Positions 9,550-20,000 of a stretch of 46,806 nt of DNA are shown here, piece by piece. This stretch comes from a virus: IMG/VR virus record IMGVR_UViG_3300017783_000047, positions 1 to 46,806 of that record; one strand, given 5' to 3'. Under the pieces are notes generated by a model. It saw only the letters and a program-made list of their open reading frames with translations, had not been told where the DNA came from and ran no database searches. The translations under genes and the position numbers were made by a program. Every line of letters begins with the position of its first letter. Positions within the stretch are counted from its first letter, which is position 1.

Positions 9550-11081
9550 TAGAACTCGATTACGATTTTGATGTCTTCTACTTGGTCGTTTGCACGACTA
9601 ATTGCTCTTCTATTATCTATATAAACAACTTGACCGCTTCCAGATTTAATTTCTGGTTTAGCATATCCATTATTAAATTTCATACCCAAATCATATTCGG
9701 TATTGTTAATAGTTCTAGAAGAAGTATTGGGAACTGCAGGAAAATTTACATCTGGTTGCCCAGCTGCACCTGAAGTTGCACCAGCGATGGCATTAGAACC
9801 ATCGAATTCGTTTTGTGTACCTGTAACTTCTGGGAAAATACCATCAACAGCGTTCTGATAATACTTCAGAAGTTTGGTTGTGGGATTCCAAGAAATTACT
9901 CGTCCGCGAGCAGTTGTAGTTTGACCACCAACAACCCTACTTTGAGTGATAATTTCATCGGGTGCATAATTTCCCTGGAAAGTTGGAGAGAAGATAACTG
10001 CTTTTGCTGCAGACACTGTGAGGTCTGCAATAAGTTCTTCGGTGCCGAACTTTAATGGGTTAGTAATCAGACCAATACGACGATAATCATTGTCAATTGG
10101 GAAGTCGCCAGCACCTTCATCGTATGAAAGTTTGGCATTAATCATAACCCTAAAAGCACCCAACTCAATTGATGGAGACTCGCCATGTCCACCTGGGGGA
10201 GGAATAATAACGTCAATTTGAGCACCAGTACCTGTACCAATACCAGTAATATTATCTACACTAACTTTACCGAATGTATATCCAGTACCACCAGATGTAA
10301 CGGTAGAAGAAATAATCTTACCACCATCAACAACAATAGATAATCTACCACCAGCACCATCGCCATTAATGGCAACATTATCATAAGTTCCATTATTATA
10401 TCCAGAACCAGAAGAGTTGATAACAACGCTATCAATTTCTCCAGCAACAGCATTAGTTCTTACCGCGTCATTTGCAAAGACGGGCATGTAATCGTTGGAG
10501 AAAAACTTAAGAACTGAAGCAACTGGAATAGTGTACATATACTTCCAACGATATCCATCGCCAGTAGTAATAATAGATGTAGAAGTACCAGTAGGTTCAA
10601 CTGTAGAAGGTTTGCCGTTAGGATCTGATGGGGAAGTTCCGTTATAAATGCACTTATATACCTGATATTGAGAATTTACAACATAGAAATCCGAATCATA
10701 TAATTTAGTGGCACCAGAAGATGCTGTCTTACTAGGAGAATAGTCATGACGATACATGTCATAAGTAAAACCTAGTCCACCCGTAGTTTCTTCGGGAGAA
10801 ACCCAATCGATTCTCCTAACAACCTGAATTGTGTCTGAAGCAAGAACTCGCTTCAGAGAAATCATGTCATCAAAAGAATTTGAGAATTCTTGAAAAGAAT
10901 CTACTGCTTGAGGGGGAGAATTTTCATTATCCCAAGATTGGGGTCTACCAATGAATAGGTACACTCTGTCTCTGTCCTCACCCGCAGCTGCATCGCTTTG
11001 GTTAGCATCGGGACCTTCAAGCGATTTGATAAATTTATTCGCGGAATAAATTCTAAACTGATCAGTAAGTAAAGCTGCCAT
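9549..11081 (-). CDS. 8: Baseplate wedge subunit gp8
   Basis: In T4, gp8 is a baseplate wedge protein of 334 aa that binds gp7 and gp10. The match to remembered T4 gp8 covers three landmarks: an N-terminal FIGRPQSWDNENSPPQAVDS (T4 has a similar FGRSEPW..N segment before PTDS), the central GDGYRWKYMYTIP (T4 GDGYVWEYLFEIP), and the C-terminal NRRAISRANDQVEDIKIVIEF-like ending (T4 NRPPIIMAMDQTEEINILFTF), including the ITNPL element. At 510 aa it is about 175 aa longer than T4 gp8. The extra length is mainly an insertion at about residues 215-300 made of two GSGY/GTGY beta repeats like those of its neighbours. Gene order (gp6, giant gene, two extra genes, gp8) supports the call. A late promoter lies at 11112-11119. 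Confidence 0.88.
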   Translation of the reverse strand: MAALLTDQFRIYSANKFIKSLEGPDANQSDAAAGEDRDRVYLFIGRPQSWDNENSPPQAVDSFQEFSNSFDDMISLKRVLASDTIQVVRRIDWVSPEETTGGLGFTYDMYRHDYSPSKTASSGATKLYDSDFYVVNSQYQVYKCIYNGTSPSDPNGKPSTVEPTGTSTSIITTGDGYRWKYMYTIPVASVLKFFSNDYMPVFANDAVRTNAVAGEIDSVVINSSGSGYNNGTYDNVAINGDGAGGRLSIVVDGGKIISSTVTSGGTGYTFGKVSVDNITGIGTGTGAQIDVIIPPPGGHGESPSIELGAFRVMINAKLSYDEGAGDFPIDNDYRRIGLITNPLKFGTEELIADLTVSAAKAVIFSPTFQGNYAPDEIITQSRVVGGQTTTARGRVISWNPTTKLLKYYQNAVDGIFPEVTGTQNEFDGSNAIAGATSGAAGQPDVNFPAVPNTSSRTINNTEYDLGMKFNNGYAKPEIKSGSGQVVYIDNRRAISRANDQVEDIKIVIEF

Positions 11082-11111
11082 TTGATAAGGGGATACGTTC
11101 CTCTACTAGTC

Positions 11112-11119
11112 TATTTATG
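11112..11119 (-). promoter_or_regulatory. Late promoter CATAAATA for the gp8 transcription unit
   Basis: The minus strand reads CATAAATA about 31 nt before the gp8 ATG and overlaps the stop codon of the 1,544-aa gene (11115-11117). It fits the NATAAATA late motif seen at three other sites in this window. Confidence 0.65.
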
Positions 11120-14100
11120 AGGTTTGTACAACCGTCTGATATTCAATATTTTTAATGCGATAAGAAGCACCAGCACTACCTGCTATTTTCTCACCTCCTA
11201 AGATAGCATATGCTATCGCACCAGAACCAGTTGTATCTGATACATCATTAGTAAATGTAATTGTTGGGTGTAAAATATTAGTTGTAATTTCCTGCTTATA
11301 ACCATATCCACCATTACTAATAGTTACAGAACTAACTTGGTCACCTGCTACTGTCATTACTGCAACCGCTGTTGATTGAATATCACCAGCATTTTCAATA
11401 ACTACAGTTGGTGGTGCTGAATAGTTTGTACCAGGTTCTTGTACAACGATATCGACAATTGAACTCCTAGCAGAAAATTCGTTTAGGAAACCGTTAACAC
11501 CAATATTAACATTACCTGTATTAAATGGTGTAATACTTTGAACAACCAATATACCCGTTGAAGTATCCCAAGAAACTACTGTTCCAGTAACTCCAGAAAG
11601 ATCGCCTGTTACAATCTCATTCACTCCATAATTTTGACCATTTCCATCGGCCTTATCTAAGGTAATCTTAACTTGTGCTGAATGTTCGACACCCTCGGAC
11701 AATCCACCCGCAGTAGAAACAGTTGCGAATTTTTGCTCAGGGAATGGAGTTGCATCTAGGATATTATCACCAATAGCAAATAGAGTGGTATTTGTACCAC
11801 CTTGTGTTTCTTCAATACCATATAGTGAATTGAAGATTCCGCCGTCTAAACTAATTTGATTTTCGTAATCCGTTCCTGCATTTGACAAATCAGGAATACC
11901 ATCTCCAGCACCATCGTTCTCTGCAATGTCAACAAAGTCGATATCATCGACAGTTACAATTCCAGTCAACTGCAATCTAAAGATTTGAGAACCTATACTA
12001 ACTTCTGTTGTATGTGGAAGTGCTGATCCTCCAGCACTTTCTGGTAATCCAGCATTAAATTGAACAATGGCATCTTCTGTAGAGGCAATACCAGCATCAA
12101 TAAATGCCAGTTCGTCAACTTCAAAAGTTACAAATAATTCCCTAGTGCTTGGTCTCCAATCGTAAACCTTGGCAATCTTACTACTAGCAGTTTCAACCCT
12201 TCTAATAACTCTATCACCAACATTAAAGTTGTAGTTGGAAATACCAGCAACATCTTGTGATGTATCAAGAATTATCCTTTGGTCGTAATTAAAGTTGGTT
12301 CCTCTAGTAAGACCTGTAAACTTTCCTCTGCTTTTTCCAGTATATGTAACAATCTCATTATTGAGAAGGAATGTACCAGAACCAGGGAATGCATCTGTAG
12401 ATGATACAAAAATTTCTTCAGAAGATGCATCAATATCTTTAGTAAGACCAGTAAGGTATTGGAAAGCACTATTGAATGATTGTCTGGCTTTTGTAGTCCT
12501 CTTCAAGTTAATCAGTTTTGTGAAGATGATATTAGGAGGATTTACATAACCACCACCCTGGTCAAGAACATCTATACTCGTTATTACACCTTGATTAATA
12601 TTGGCAATTGCCTTCGCACCCTGTCCTCCTCCACCATCAATTAAGATGTATGGGGAAGTTTGATAAAAATCACCCTCATCAATAATATTGATACTCGTAA
12701 CTTTGCCTAAAGAACTAATAGAGGCAGCACCCTGAGCACCCTGTCCACCACCACCTTCAAATATCAAAGTTGGAGGGGTTGCAAATGATCTACCTTCATT
12801 AAGTAGAGTCAATCCTGTAACTGATTGAACTACAGGAGATGCGGTTGCACCAGAACCTTCTCCACCGATAATTTGTGCCACTGCAGGAGAAAAATATCCA
12901 TCTCCAGTTTTAGTCATTTGAATGTATGATACAGTTCCATCGTCTTCTAAAACTACATTGCCCTCAGCAATAGTGGGAACTTCTGTTGCTAAATCTGGAA
13001 CAGTATCACCTTCAAACAAAGGTGTTCCAAAATATGTTGGTCCGACGCAATATGGAAAAGTTGGATTGCCTGAAGAATCTTCTGTTAAAAAATATGCATA
13101 TGTTCCATTAGGATATTCTGGAGTAGATATGTAACTACCATTATGTTCATCTAGGGTGCCTGCAGTCTCATCATAAATGTAATCTTGATAAAGACTACCC
13201 ATGGCATAACCATCTTGAACAGTTCTTATTCCATAGGATGCATTAGCATAACTAAAAGAATTTAAAACTCTAGGTGAGTCCGAAGGCATTGCAATAGTTA
13301 ATGACCTTGTAGTTGCAGAAATAAATCCCGAAATATAATTGTCATAAGTTACAGAAGAACCATCCAGAGTGTATGTAATACTTGGATGTTCATATAAATT
13401 CAGTTTATTTGCAATATCTGAAAGGTCTGATGCAGGATGCCAACCATCTTCAGCAGTAGATAGTAGTAAAATATTTCCATCATTAGAAGAATCATCCTGA
13501 TTGAAAACGTAAGTTTTACCTCGCTTCAGATTCAGGAAGGATGGAGAGGCAGCATCATATAAAAATTTATTATTACTAACAGTAACAGCATACGTGACTG
13601 TTTCTGCAGCAACTTGTTCGGGTCTTGCTCCGTCTACTTCAATACCAGATTTGAGACGATATGAGGAGGATGCTCTTACTACAGAGTTATTAGATCCAAA
13701 ATATCCATATGGTCCATAAATGGGATAACCGTCAAAGGACATACCCAAAATTTTAGAATGTCCGTCAGGATGACGAGATAAATCCTGTACTCCACCACCA
13801 TAAGTTATAGACTTAAGTCCATAAGAATCAAAACCAGTACCACTGTTGCCAAATTGGTAAACGTAAACAAGTTGATTTTCTTTTCTGGAGTCTGGAGGAA
13901 TACTTATAGTTACACTATTTAAAGTATCGAAGTTATAGTTGTTATATGAAACTAGGACACTAGAACCATATGCAGTACCACCAAAAAAGACTCTAAGACT
14001 TTCTTGAACATTATCAGGATTTTCGCCGCCATTGGTATCAGTTCCCCTGATAACTTCAAATGTCAACGTAGACACATTGCGGAGATCTAAATATAGTCTG

Positions 14101-15749
14101 AGTTGTCTGTTACCAGCTTGTCTTCCAAATACAATATGCCTACCAATATCAAATCCACCAGATGTTCCAGTACCATTTCCACCATCTTCAATTCCTATGT
14201 TCAGAAAACTAGCGAGTGAACCTGTATACTGAGTTTGAATCTCATCAGGTAGAATTACAACATCTTCATTGTAGTAATCTCTGATATAATAATTATTTTC
14301 GGGTTCTTCATCTTCAATTTCAGTATCAAGAACCATATACCCTTCATGCCCAGCATAACCAGACATATAACGGTGATACTGACAATAATAGTAAATTCTA
14401 TTAGTTTCGTCAGCATTCATAATGAATAATGCTCGGAACGGATTTTCATAATCGGTTCCGAGAGCACCTGATGCTCCAGTACTATTATAATATAAAGTAC
14501 CAGCATTCAATATACCATCTTGTGTGGTACTGAATTGCATTGGATGTCCAAAAGGAAAAGTATCACTAACTTGATTACTAGGATCATCCTGATTCCAAAT
14601 AATTACATAATTCCGTTTAACTTTAATATTCTCTGGAGCGAGATAATATTGTCCTGCAATAAAAGGTCCAAACTCCTCAGCCTCTACGCCAAAGTCAATA
14701 TAAAAAATACCTGCAGGGAATGTTGTGGGTTCTGTAGAAACTGTGAATGAAAATCCAGTAGAACCCAATATTCTATCTTCTACAGTAAACACTCCAGTTA
14801 CTTGTCTAATATAGACTGAGGTGATTAAATTATTACCATCTCTTATAATTTTTGCAATTTCTCCAGATACAGAATTATCCCCAATCTTTAATACTGTTCT
14901 TCCTACCTCCATAGGATTAAGAACTTCATCAATACCAGATACAGTTAGTAATACATTATCAACTTCAGTTTTTACATTCCAAGTAAAAACTTCATGCAAT
15001 CCCCAATCAAGCACTCCATGTGTAGTTTTAAAATGCTCAACTAATTTAGATGACTGATAGTAATAAGTTTGATTATCGATAATTCCATCGTATACATCAG
15101 TATTCTTAGGGTTATCATTATAGACTGTATCTAATTCAAATCCTTCTGGAGCACCACCAACTGCATTTCCCCATTCTGGTGTATGGAGTAATGTACCATT
15201 GGCCATAATGCCAAGTGATTTATTCTTCTGAAAAGGTCTATTTTGACCAAAAGGTACTTGCTTACCCCCTCTATAAATGAAAGTTTGATCGAAACTTCTA
15301 TCTACAATAGAACCCGCTCCACCAGAACGTTCTGAGAAAATATCAGCGGGTTTGGGGTCATTATCAGATACAATTCTGAGTCTATCCGTATCGGATTGGA
15401 AGGTTCCTAAAGTTGGTGAGTTTGGATGACTTTGCCAAATTCTATTAACATCAAAAGAATCTACAACACCAGTAGTTTCTGCCGAGGGGATAATATTAAG
15501 TCTTAATGGGTCATACCCCCTACCCCTACTAAGAACACGTACATGAACAATCTTACCTGAAGGACCATCAATGATAGGATATAGTAAACATTCTTCACTA
15601 GGTGTCCCACAACCAGTGACCGTTAATCTTGGAGGATCTTCAGGGTCATATCCACTTCCAGGATTAATAACCTCTACTGCGCGAACGCCAAATAATTTGT
15701 CAAAGATTGGTTTAATCTCTGCGCCAGAGCCAGGAACTGTTCTTGCCAT
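11115..15749 (-). CDS. Large tail protein with YHYH and cupredoxin-like domains, 1,544 aa
   Basis: The N-terminus (about 1-110) has GSGY-type beta repeats. Residues about 376-475 form a cupredoxin-like unit: VKRNYVIIWNQDDPS, then His402 (GHPMQFSTTQDG) and Cys456-x2-His459-x2-Met462 (YCQYHRYM), the His/Cys/His/Met set of type-1 copper sites. Residues about 655-680 contain HSKILGMSFDGYPIYGPYGY and about 870-900 PEYPNGTYAYFLTED, both hallmarks of YHYH-domain proteins. A second, weaker cupredoxin-like stretch (LKRGKTYVFNQDDSS) lies between them near 730. The C-terminal 600 residues are GSGY/GGGGQGA repeats and TSGA-type modules. It lies between the 408-aa fibre-like gene and gp8, within the baseplate cluster. 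No T4 counterpart is recognised; the position could correspond to a peripheral wedge or fibre-attachment protein. Metal binding is inferred from residues only. Confidence 0.82.
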   Translation of the reverse strand: MARTVPGSGAEIKPIFDKLFGVRAVEVINPGSGYDPEDPPRLTVTGCGTPSEECLLYPIIDGPSGKIVHVRVLSRGRGYDPLRLNIIPSAETTGVVDSFDVNRIWQSHPNSPTLGTFQSDTDRLRIVSDNDPKPADIFSERSGGAGSIVDRSFDQTFIYRGGKQVPFGQNRPFQKNKSLGIMANGTLLHTPEWGNAVGGAPEGFELDTVYNDNPKNTDVYDGIIDNQTYYYQSSKLVEHFKTTHGVLDWGLHEVFTWNVKTEVDNVLLTVSGIDEVLNPMEVGRTVLKIGDNSVSGEIAKIIRDGNNLITSVYIRQVTGVFTVEDRILGSTGFSFTVSTEPTTFPAGIFYIDFGVEAEEFGPFIAGQYYLAPENIKVKRNYVIIWNQDDPSNQVSDTFPFGHPMQFSTTQDGILNAGTLYYNSTGASGALGTDYENPFRALFIMNADETNRIYYYCQYHRYMSGYAGHEGYMVLDTEIEDEEPENNYYIRDYYNEDVVILPDEIQTQYTGSLASFLNIGIEDGGNGTGTSGGFDIGRHIVFGRQAGNRQLRLYLDLRNVSTLTFEVIRGTDTNGGENPDNVQESLRVFFGGTAYGSSVLVSYNNYNFDTLNSVTISIPPDSRKENQLVYVYQFGNSGTGFDSYGLKSITYGGGVQDLSRHPDGHSKILGMSFDGYPIYGPYGYFGSNNSVVRASSSYRLKSGIEVDGARPEQVAAETVTYAVTVSNNKFLYDAASPSFLNLKRGKTYVFNQDDSSNDGNILLLSTAEDGWHPASDLSDIANKLNLYEHPSITYTLDGSSVTYDNYISGFISATTRSLTIAMPSDSPRVLNSFSYANASYGIRTVQDGYAMGSLYQDYIYDETAGTLDEHNGSYISTPEYPNGTYAYFLTEDSSGNPTFPYCVGPTYFGTPLFEGDTVPDLATEVPTIAEGNVVLEDDGTVSYIQMTKTGDGYFSPAVAQIIGGEGSGATASPVVQSVTGLTLLNEGRSFATPPTLIFEGGGGQGAQGAASISSLGKVTSINIIDEGDFYQTSPYILIDGGGGQGAKAIANINQGVITSIDVLDQGGGYVNPPNIIFTKLINLKRTTKARQSFNSAFQYLTGLTKDIDASSEEIFVSSTDAFPGSGTFLLNNEIVTYTGKSRGKFTGLTRGTNFNYDQRIILDTSQDVAGISNYNFNVGDRVIRRVETASSKIAKVYDWRPSTRELFVTFEVDELAFIDAGIASTEDAIVQFNAGLPESAGGSALPHTTEVSIGSQIFRLQLTGIVTVDDIDFVDIAENDGAGDGIPDLSNAGTDYENQISLDGGIFNSLYGIEETQGGTNTTLFAIGDNILDATPFPEQKFATVSTAGGLSEGVEHSAQVKITLDKADGNGQNYGVNEIVTGDLSGVTGTVVSWDTSTGILVVQSITPFNTGNVNIGVNGFLNEFSARSSIVDIVVQEPGTNYSAPPTVVIENAGDIQSTAVAVMTVAGDQVSSVTISNGGYGYKQEITTNILHPTITFTNDVSDTTGSGAIAYAILGGEKIAGSAGASYRIKNIEYQTVVQTS

Positions 15750-15757
15750 TTACTTTA

Positions 15758-16984
15758 TTAGTTTACTACGACGATAGTGCCAGCCATGGCGGCGTGTACG
15801 GTACACTGATAATACAGTGTTGTAGGAGCATCCATAGGAACAGTCCAATAGAGAACTGAAGTACCATTACCAGACTGTCCAACAGTGTATGGATTCCCAG
15901 AAAGTCCTGTTGTTGATTGAATTCTCAATGGATGACTTGCGCCATTTGAACTATTGTCAAAAGCGTAAGTGAATCCCCTATAAACGTAAATGGTTGGGTC
16001 ATCTTGTGTTACAGGAAATCCAGCACCACTAAAAGTAAAGTGATTAAATCCATTAGAACCCAGTTCAAACCAAGTTAAAGGACTTTGACTTCTAACCCAA
16101 TTTGTGCCGTTATAATAGAAACTATCACCTTGCACCAGACTACTCAAATCAACATTTGATAGAGTATCTAATGTACTTGGAACAACTCCAGAAAAATTAA
16201 CTGTTACAGTATCTCCAACAATTGCTGTATCAATATCAGTGCCTCCCGCAATAATTAAAGTATCAGTTCCACTGTTTGCAGTAGTACTACCTGTATCAGC
16301 AGTAACAGTTTGGAACAAATTTAATGCTGTGAGTCCAGACTGGTCGTCTTGAGGAATCCACTTACTGGAAGAAGCACTCCACTTTAATACCTGGTCATTA
16401 GCAGGTGCAACTGTAGTAGTGTCAACATCATTTAAAAAATCAATACTCGAATATTCTGTCGCTATCTTCGCTGCAGTATCACCAACACCACCCGCAGTTA
16501 CATTAATATTTACATAGGGGTTGTCATCTCCGTCAACAGTGAAAAAATATCCAGTATATGTTGCTGATGCAGGAGCTACACCAAGACTGGTGTATTCATT
16601 GATATATCTAATTTTTGTAGGAAAATCTACGGTCCCATCATCACCATCAAAGGTTGAAGTGATAGAACCTGCAACAATCCTCAAATCTCCAGTACCATTT
16701 GGAACTAAAGAAATGTTATTGTTACTTGATGATGTAATATTATTATTATTTACATCTAATGCTGTTGTTAGGAGACCTAGATCTCCAGGTACAAAACTGG
16801 TTCCGTTATACTTCAACACTTGGTTTGTTGCAGCGTTGCTAACGTTAAGGGTTAGATTAGTTCCGTTACCAAAAGCAGAATAAATTTCATCAAAGTTGTC
16901 ATTAATTTTATCACCACCAACACGAAGGGTATCCCCCGTGTTGTCATTTGCTGTAGTACCTAAACCAAGTGATTGTTTTGTCAT
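15758..16984 (-). CDS. Fibre-like tail protein with C-terminal cupredoxin-like domain, 408 aa
   Basis: The N-terminus (QSLGLGTTANDNTGDTLRVG, then GDKINDNFDEIYSAFG) is a motif at the start of many phage tail-fibre and whisker proteins that mount on the baseplate. The middle (about 45-300) is Thr/Asn/Gly-rich beta sequence with NNNNITSSSNNNISLVPNGTGDL, common in cyanophage fibres. The last 110 residues begin with TIYVYRGFTYAFDNSS and contain His351 (ASHPLRI), Cys394, His397 and Met400 (YYQCTVHAAMAG), a type-1-copper-like ligand set with C-x2-H-x2-M spacing. There is no signal peptide, so this is not an exported host-like plastocyanin. A perfect late promoter lies 18 nt upstream, and the next gene begins 8 nt after its stop. 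Role in the tail is by inference. Confidence 0.82.
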   Translation of the reverse strand: MTKQSLGLGTTANDNTGDTLRVGGDKINDNFDEIYSAFGNGTNLTLNVSNAATNQVLKYNGTSFVPGDLGLLTTALDVNNNNITSSSNNNISLVPNGTGDLRIVAGSITSTFDGDDGTVDFPTKIRYINEYTSLGVAPASATYTGYFFTVDGDDNPYVNINVTAGGVGDTAAKIATEYSSIDFLNDVDTTTVAPANDQVLKWSASSSKWIPQDDQSGLTALNLFQTVTADTGSTTANSGTDTLIIAGGTDIDTAIVGDTVTVNFSGVVPSTLDTLSNVDLSSLVQGDSFYYNGTNWVRSQSPLTWFELGSNGFNHFTFSGAGFPVTQDDPTIYVYRGFTYAFDNSSNGASHPLRIQSTTGLSGNPYTVGQSGNGTSVLYWTVPMDAPTTLYYQCTVHAAMAGTIVVVN

Positions 16985-17001
16985 CGTTGTAGGTTTTTAG
17001 T

Positions 17002-17009
17002 TATTTATA
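17002..17009 (-). promoter_or_regulatory. Late promoter TATAAATA (perfect T4 consensus)
   Basis: The minus strand reads TATAAATA between the stop of the giant gene (17012) and the ATG of the 408-aa gene (16984). It is the best match to the T4 late promoter in the window and would give a very short leader, restarting transcription after the 21-kb gene. Confidence 0.8.
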
Positions 17010-17011
17010 TG

Positions 17012-20000
17012 TTATGGGAGGACCTCAGGATCAATAATCTCTTCACCGTAATCTGCGAGATTTGGTGCGGTCCAATCATCAGGAACTTCACTCTCAACTA
17101 AGACATTAGGATTCTTGTAGCTACTGCCAACAGAATTAACTTCCACATTAGCAATACCAACGATTGCCCTAATCTGTGCGTTAAATCCACTGATAGAGTC
17201 AACTCTCACAATAGGTCGTGAAGTATAACCAGAACCTGGTGCAGTAATACTGACGGTTTCGATAAATCCATTAGTAAGAACTGCTGTTGCCTCAGCATTT
17301 TGTCCAAATACAGACCCAAGATAATCGAATGTAATCAAGGAGTTGGACGATTCAATAACAGCAACCTCGCGGTCTTCAGTTTCACCTTCAATGGAAAGTA
17401 AATCTCCTGGTTCGATAGGAGGAACAACTTCCGAAGCATCAACGTCAGCTTCAGAACCAACGTATGAGAACGCTACGAATGTAGAACCTACGCGAGGAAT
17501 TTCAGAGAAGATAATCCTCGAACCAACGATACTAAAACCAACTCCAGGTTCTTGAATGACTCCATTCAAGGAAACAATAATATTATTTTCTGGTCTGATA
17601 GTACTAGATCTAACACCTTCCGTAAGTGTCAATGAGTAGAACACTTCATCTCTCTTGAGGTTAAATGACTGGCGTAAAGAATCAAACTCGAATCCAATGT
17701 TATCAAGTTGTCTCAATTTACCAACATAGAATCCTGTAAAGGTGGACCCGATATCAGGAGGTTCAGCGAACTGAATCTTATCAGAGAATGCATTATATGC
17801 ATTACCTGCACCAGGAGGTTGTAGGATACCATTAACGAAGATGAGCATATGACCTGCAGGGTCAGGTAGATATGCTGTTCCGTTACTGATAGTAAGATTG
17901 AAGGTAGTTTGTACACCATCAAATCCTTTAGATGCTCTCTTAACGCGAGCATTTGAAGTAACAAGGTCCAAAATTACAGACTTGTAATTATCAGCAGCAA
18001 TAACATAATCATTTTCTGTCCAAGCTCCCACGATTTCATTTAAGAAGAGGCGCTTGTTAATACCAACGGCACTGATGTTATTAATCCTAGCAGATGCTCC
18101 ACCCTCAACAGTAATTTTAGTAGAGATTGTCGCAAGTGCCTCATAATTTACACCGCCGCCCCCAGTACCAAAGTCTGCGATTTGCTCAGTAATTGTGAAA
18201 TCACCATCAATAGGTGCAACATAAACATAATTATTAACGGTGTCAACTCCCGTAATAATAGCTCGCTTGCTAGCATCCTTACCACCAACATACTTGTAAA
18301 CATAATTGCCTACAGTGAAATCAGCGGCAGAATTTACACCAAAGCGAACATAACCACCTGAGATAATTCTATCTCCGATTGTAACGTCAAGTCCTTGGTA
18401 TGACTGAACTTCGATGTACAAGTCAGTTGTGCCACCATATACAACAGCGGTTTTATCAAAGGTGCCAACTAAAGTCTCAGTATCTACAGTCAATCTACCG
18501 CCAGAATTATCGAGAACTGCTGCTTCACTTCTCAAGAACGTTGTAGGTTGCGCTGTCTGACCAGAGGTATAACCAAGGAAAGGAATATCCTCAGTAAAAT
18601 CACCCACAAGTTTAATAACATGCAGTCTATCTTCAATCGAACTCAACGTTGCCGTAGTGGTATTTGCCTGACCTACAATAACATCAGAGATTTGCCAGGT
18701 TCCTGCGGTAACTTCGACATCCAGATACTTGTAATTTTCATCTTCATGGAATTGATATACTGTACCAGTTATAGTGGCATCTCCCTGTTTCTGAACTGCC
18801 TCACCCATCGTGAATGGACCATCAGTAATATCTCCATCAATACGGAATCTCTTATAAACTTTAGCGATTTTCGCCTCATTTACATTGATTCTCTTAATTT
18901 CGGCATTGGCATCACTATACAAACCATAGAAGAAATCTGCTCTACCAAGACCACCAGAAATTCCAGGAGGAACGTATGTAATTCCATATTCCTTAGATGG
19001 AACTACAATACCACTGTTTTGAGTGACACCAACATAATATGTTGCATTATCTAATTGCTGTCTGTAGAAGTCTATATTTTCTCTGGCAATTCTTAAGAAC
19101 GGATCGGTGTCATATCCCGCTCTCCAAGTAGCATTATCAAATGCCAAGAATGTTGATTGTGGTGCTGGAGAAGTTAAGGTTCCGTCAAGTGCAGATTCTA
19201 GATATGATTCTAGGACTTCTAAAGTATATCTCTTAGCGTTATATTCAGAGTTGGAATAGAACACTTCACCACCGACAGATGTATAAGCATCAAATTGCCC
19301 CTTATTGAGTTTAGAACCCCAAAGATAAATGCCATCACTACCGTTTCCAGCAAAGGTGGGGACGTTATTAGGACCTCGCATGAGTATCCGATTTCTAATG
19401 CTACTGAATCCGAATGAGAATTCAATAGTAGAATAGACTCTAAACCATCCATTACCGTAAGGAATAACACCCACACCAGCAGGTTCTGTGGTGGCAACAT
19501 TAAATCTCAAATTATCTTGACCTGATACGCCACCAATGCTGACACCATCAATCAATATTTCCGAATCTATAATCCATGCAGAACCACCATCAGTAACGGT
19601 AACTACTGCAGTATTTGGTGCATTTTCGTGGTCAATGACAATATCAAATACTCCACCAAGTCCACCAGTCGATGAACCAGTAACTCCTGTATAAGTTCCT
19701 GTCATAGCAGATCTAGTATTAACTACAATTTCTTTGACAGTTAACAGTTCTCTATTTTTAACAATCAATCCACCTTGAGGTTGGAAGATAGAACCAGTAT
19801 CACCATTGTTAAGATCGACATCAAAGAACAATCTCTGTACACCAGGTGTTCCAGTGTCTAATCGGACATCAAATCTAACATTTTCATATTCTCCCTTCTT
19901 AACGAAAGTGGATATTGTATAAACTTGGGACTCACCTTCACTTAAAGAACCTTCATCAAAAGAGTTGGAGGAATTATCGAATGTAAGAGATCCATCATCG

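Noticed and set aside
15758-16984. Plastocyanin (petE) auxiliary metabolic gene
   Set aside because: No signal peptide, and the copper-like domain is fused behind a fibre N-terminus within a tail transcription unit, so a photosynthetic electron carrier is unlikely.
18548-19054. Plus-strand frame of 168 codons opposite the giant gene
   Set aside because: Cys/Ile/Arg/Asn-rich product without domain features, lying entirely inside a coherent minus-strand coding region.
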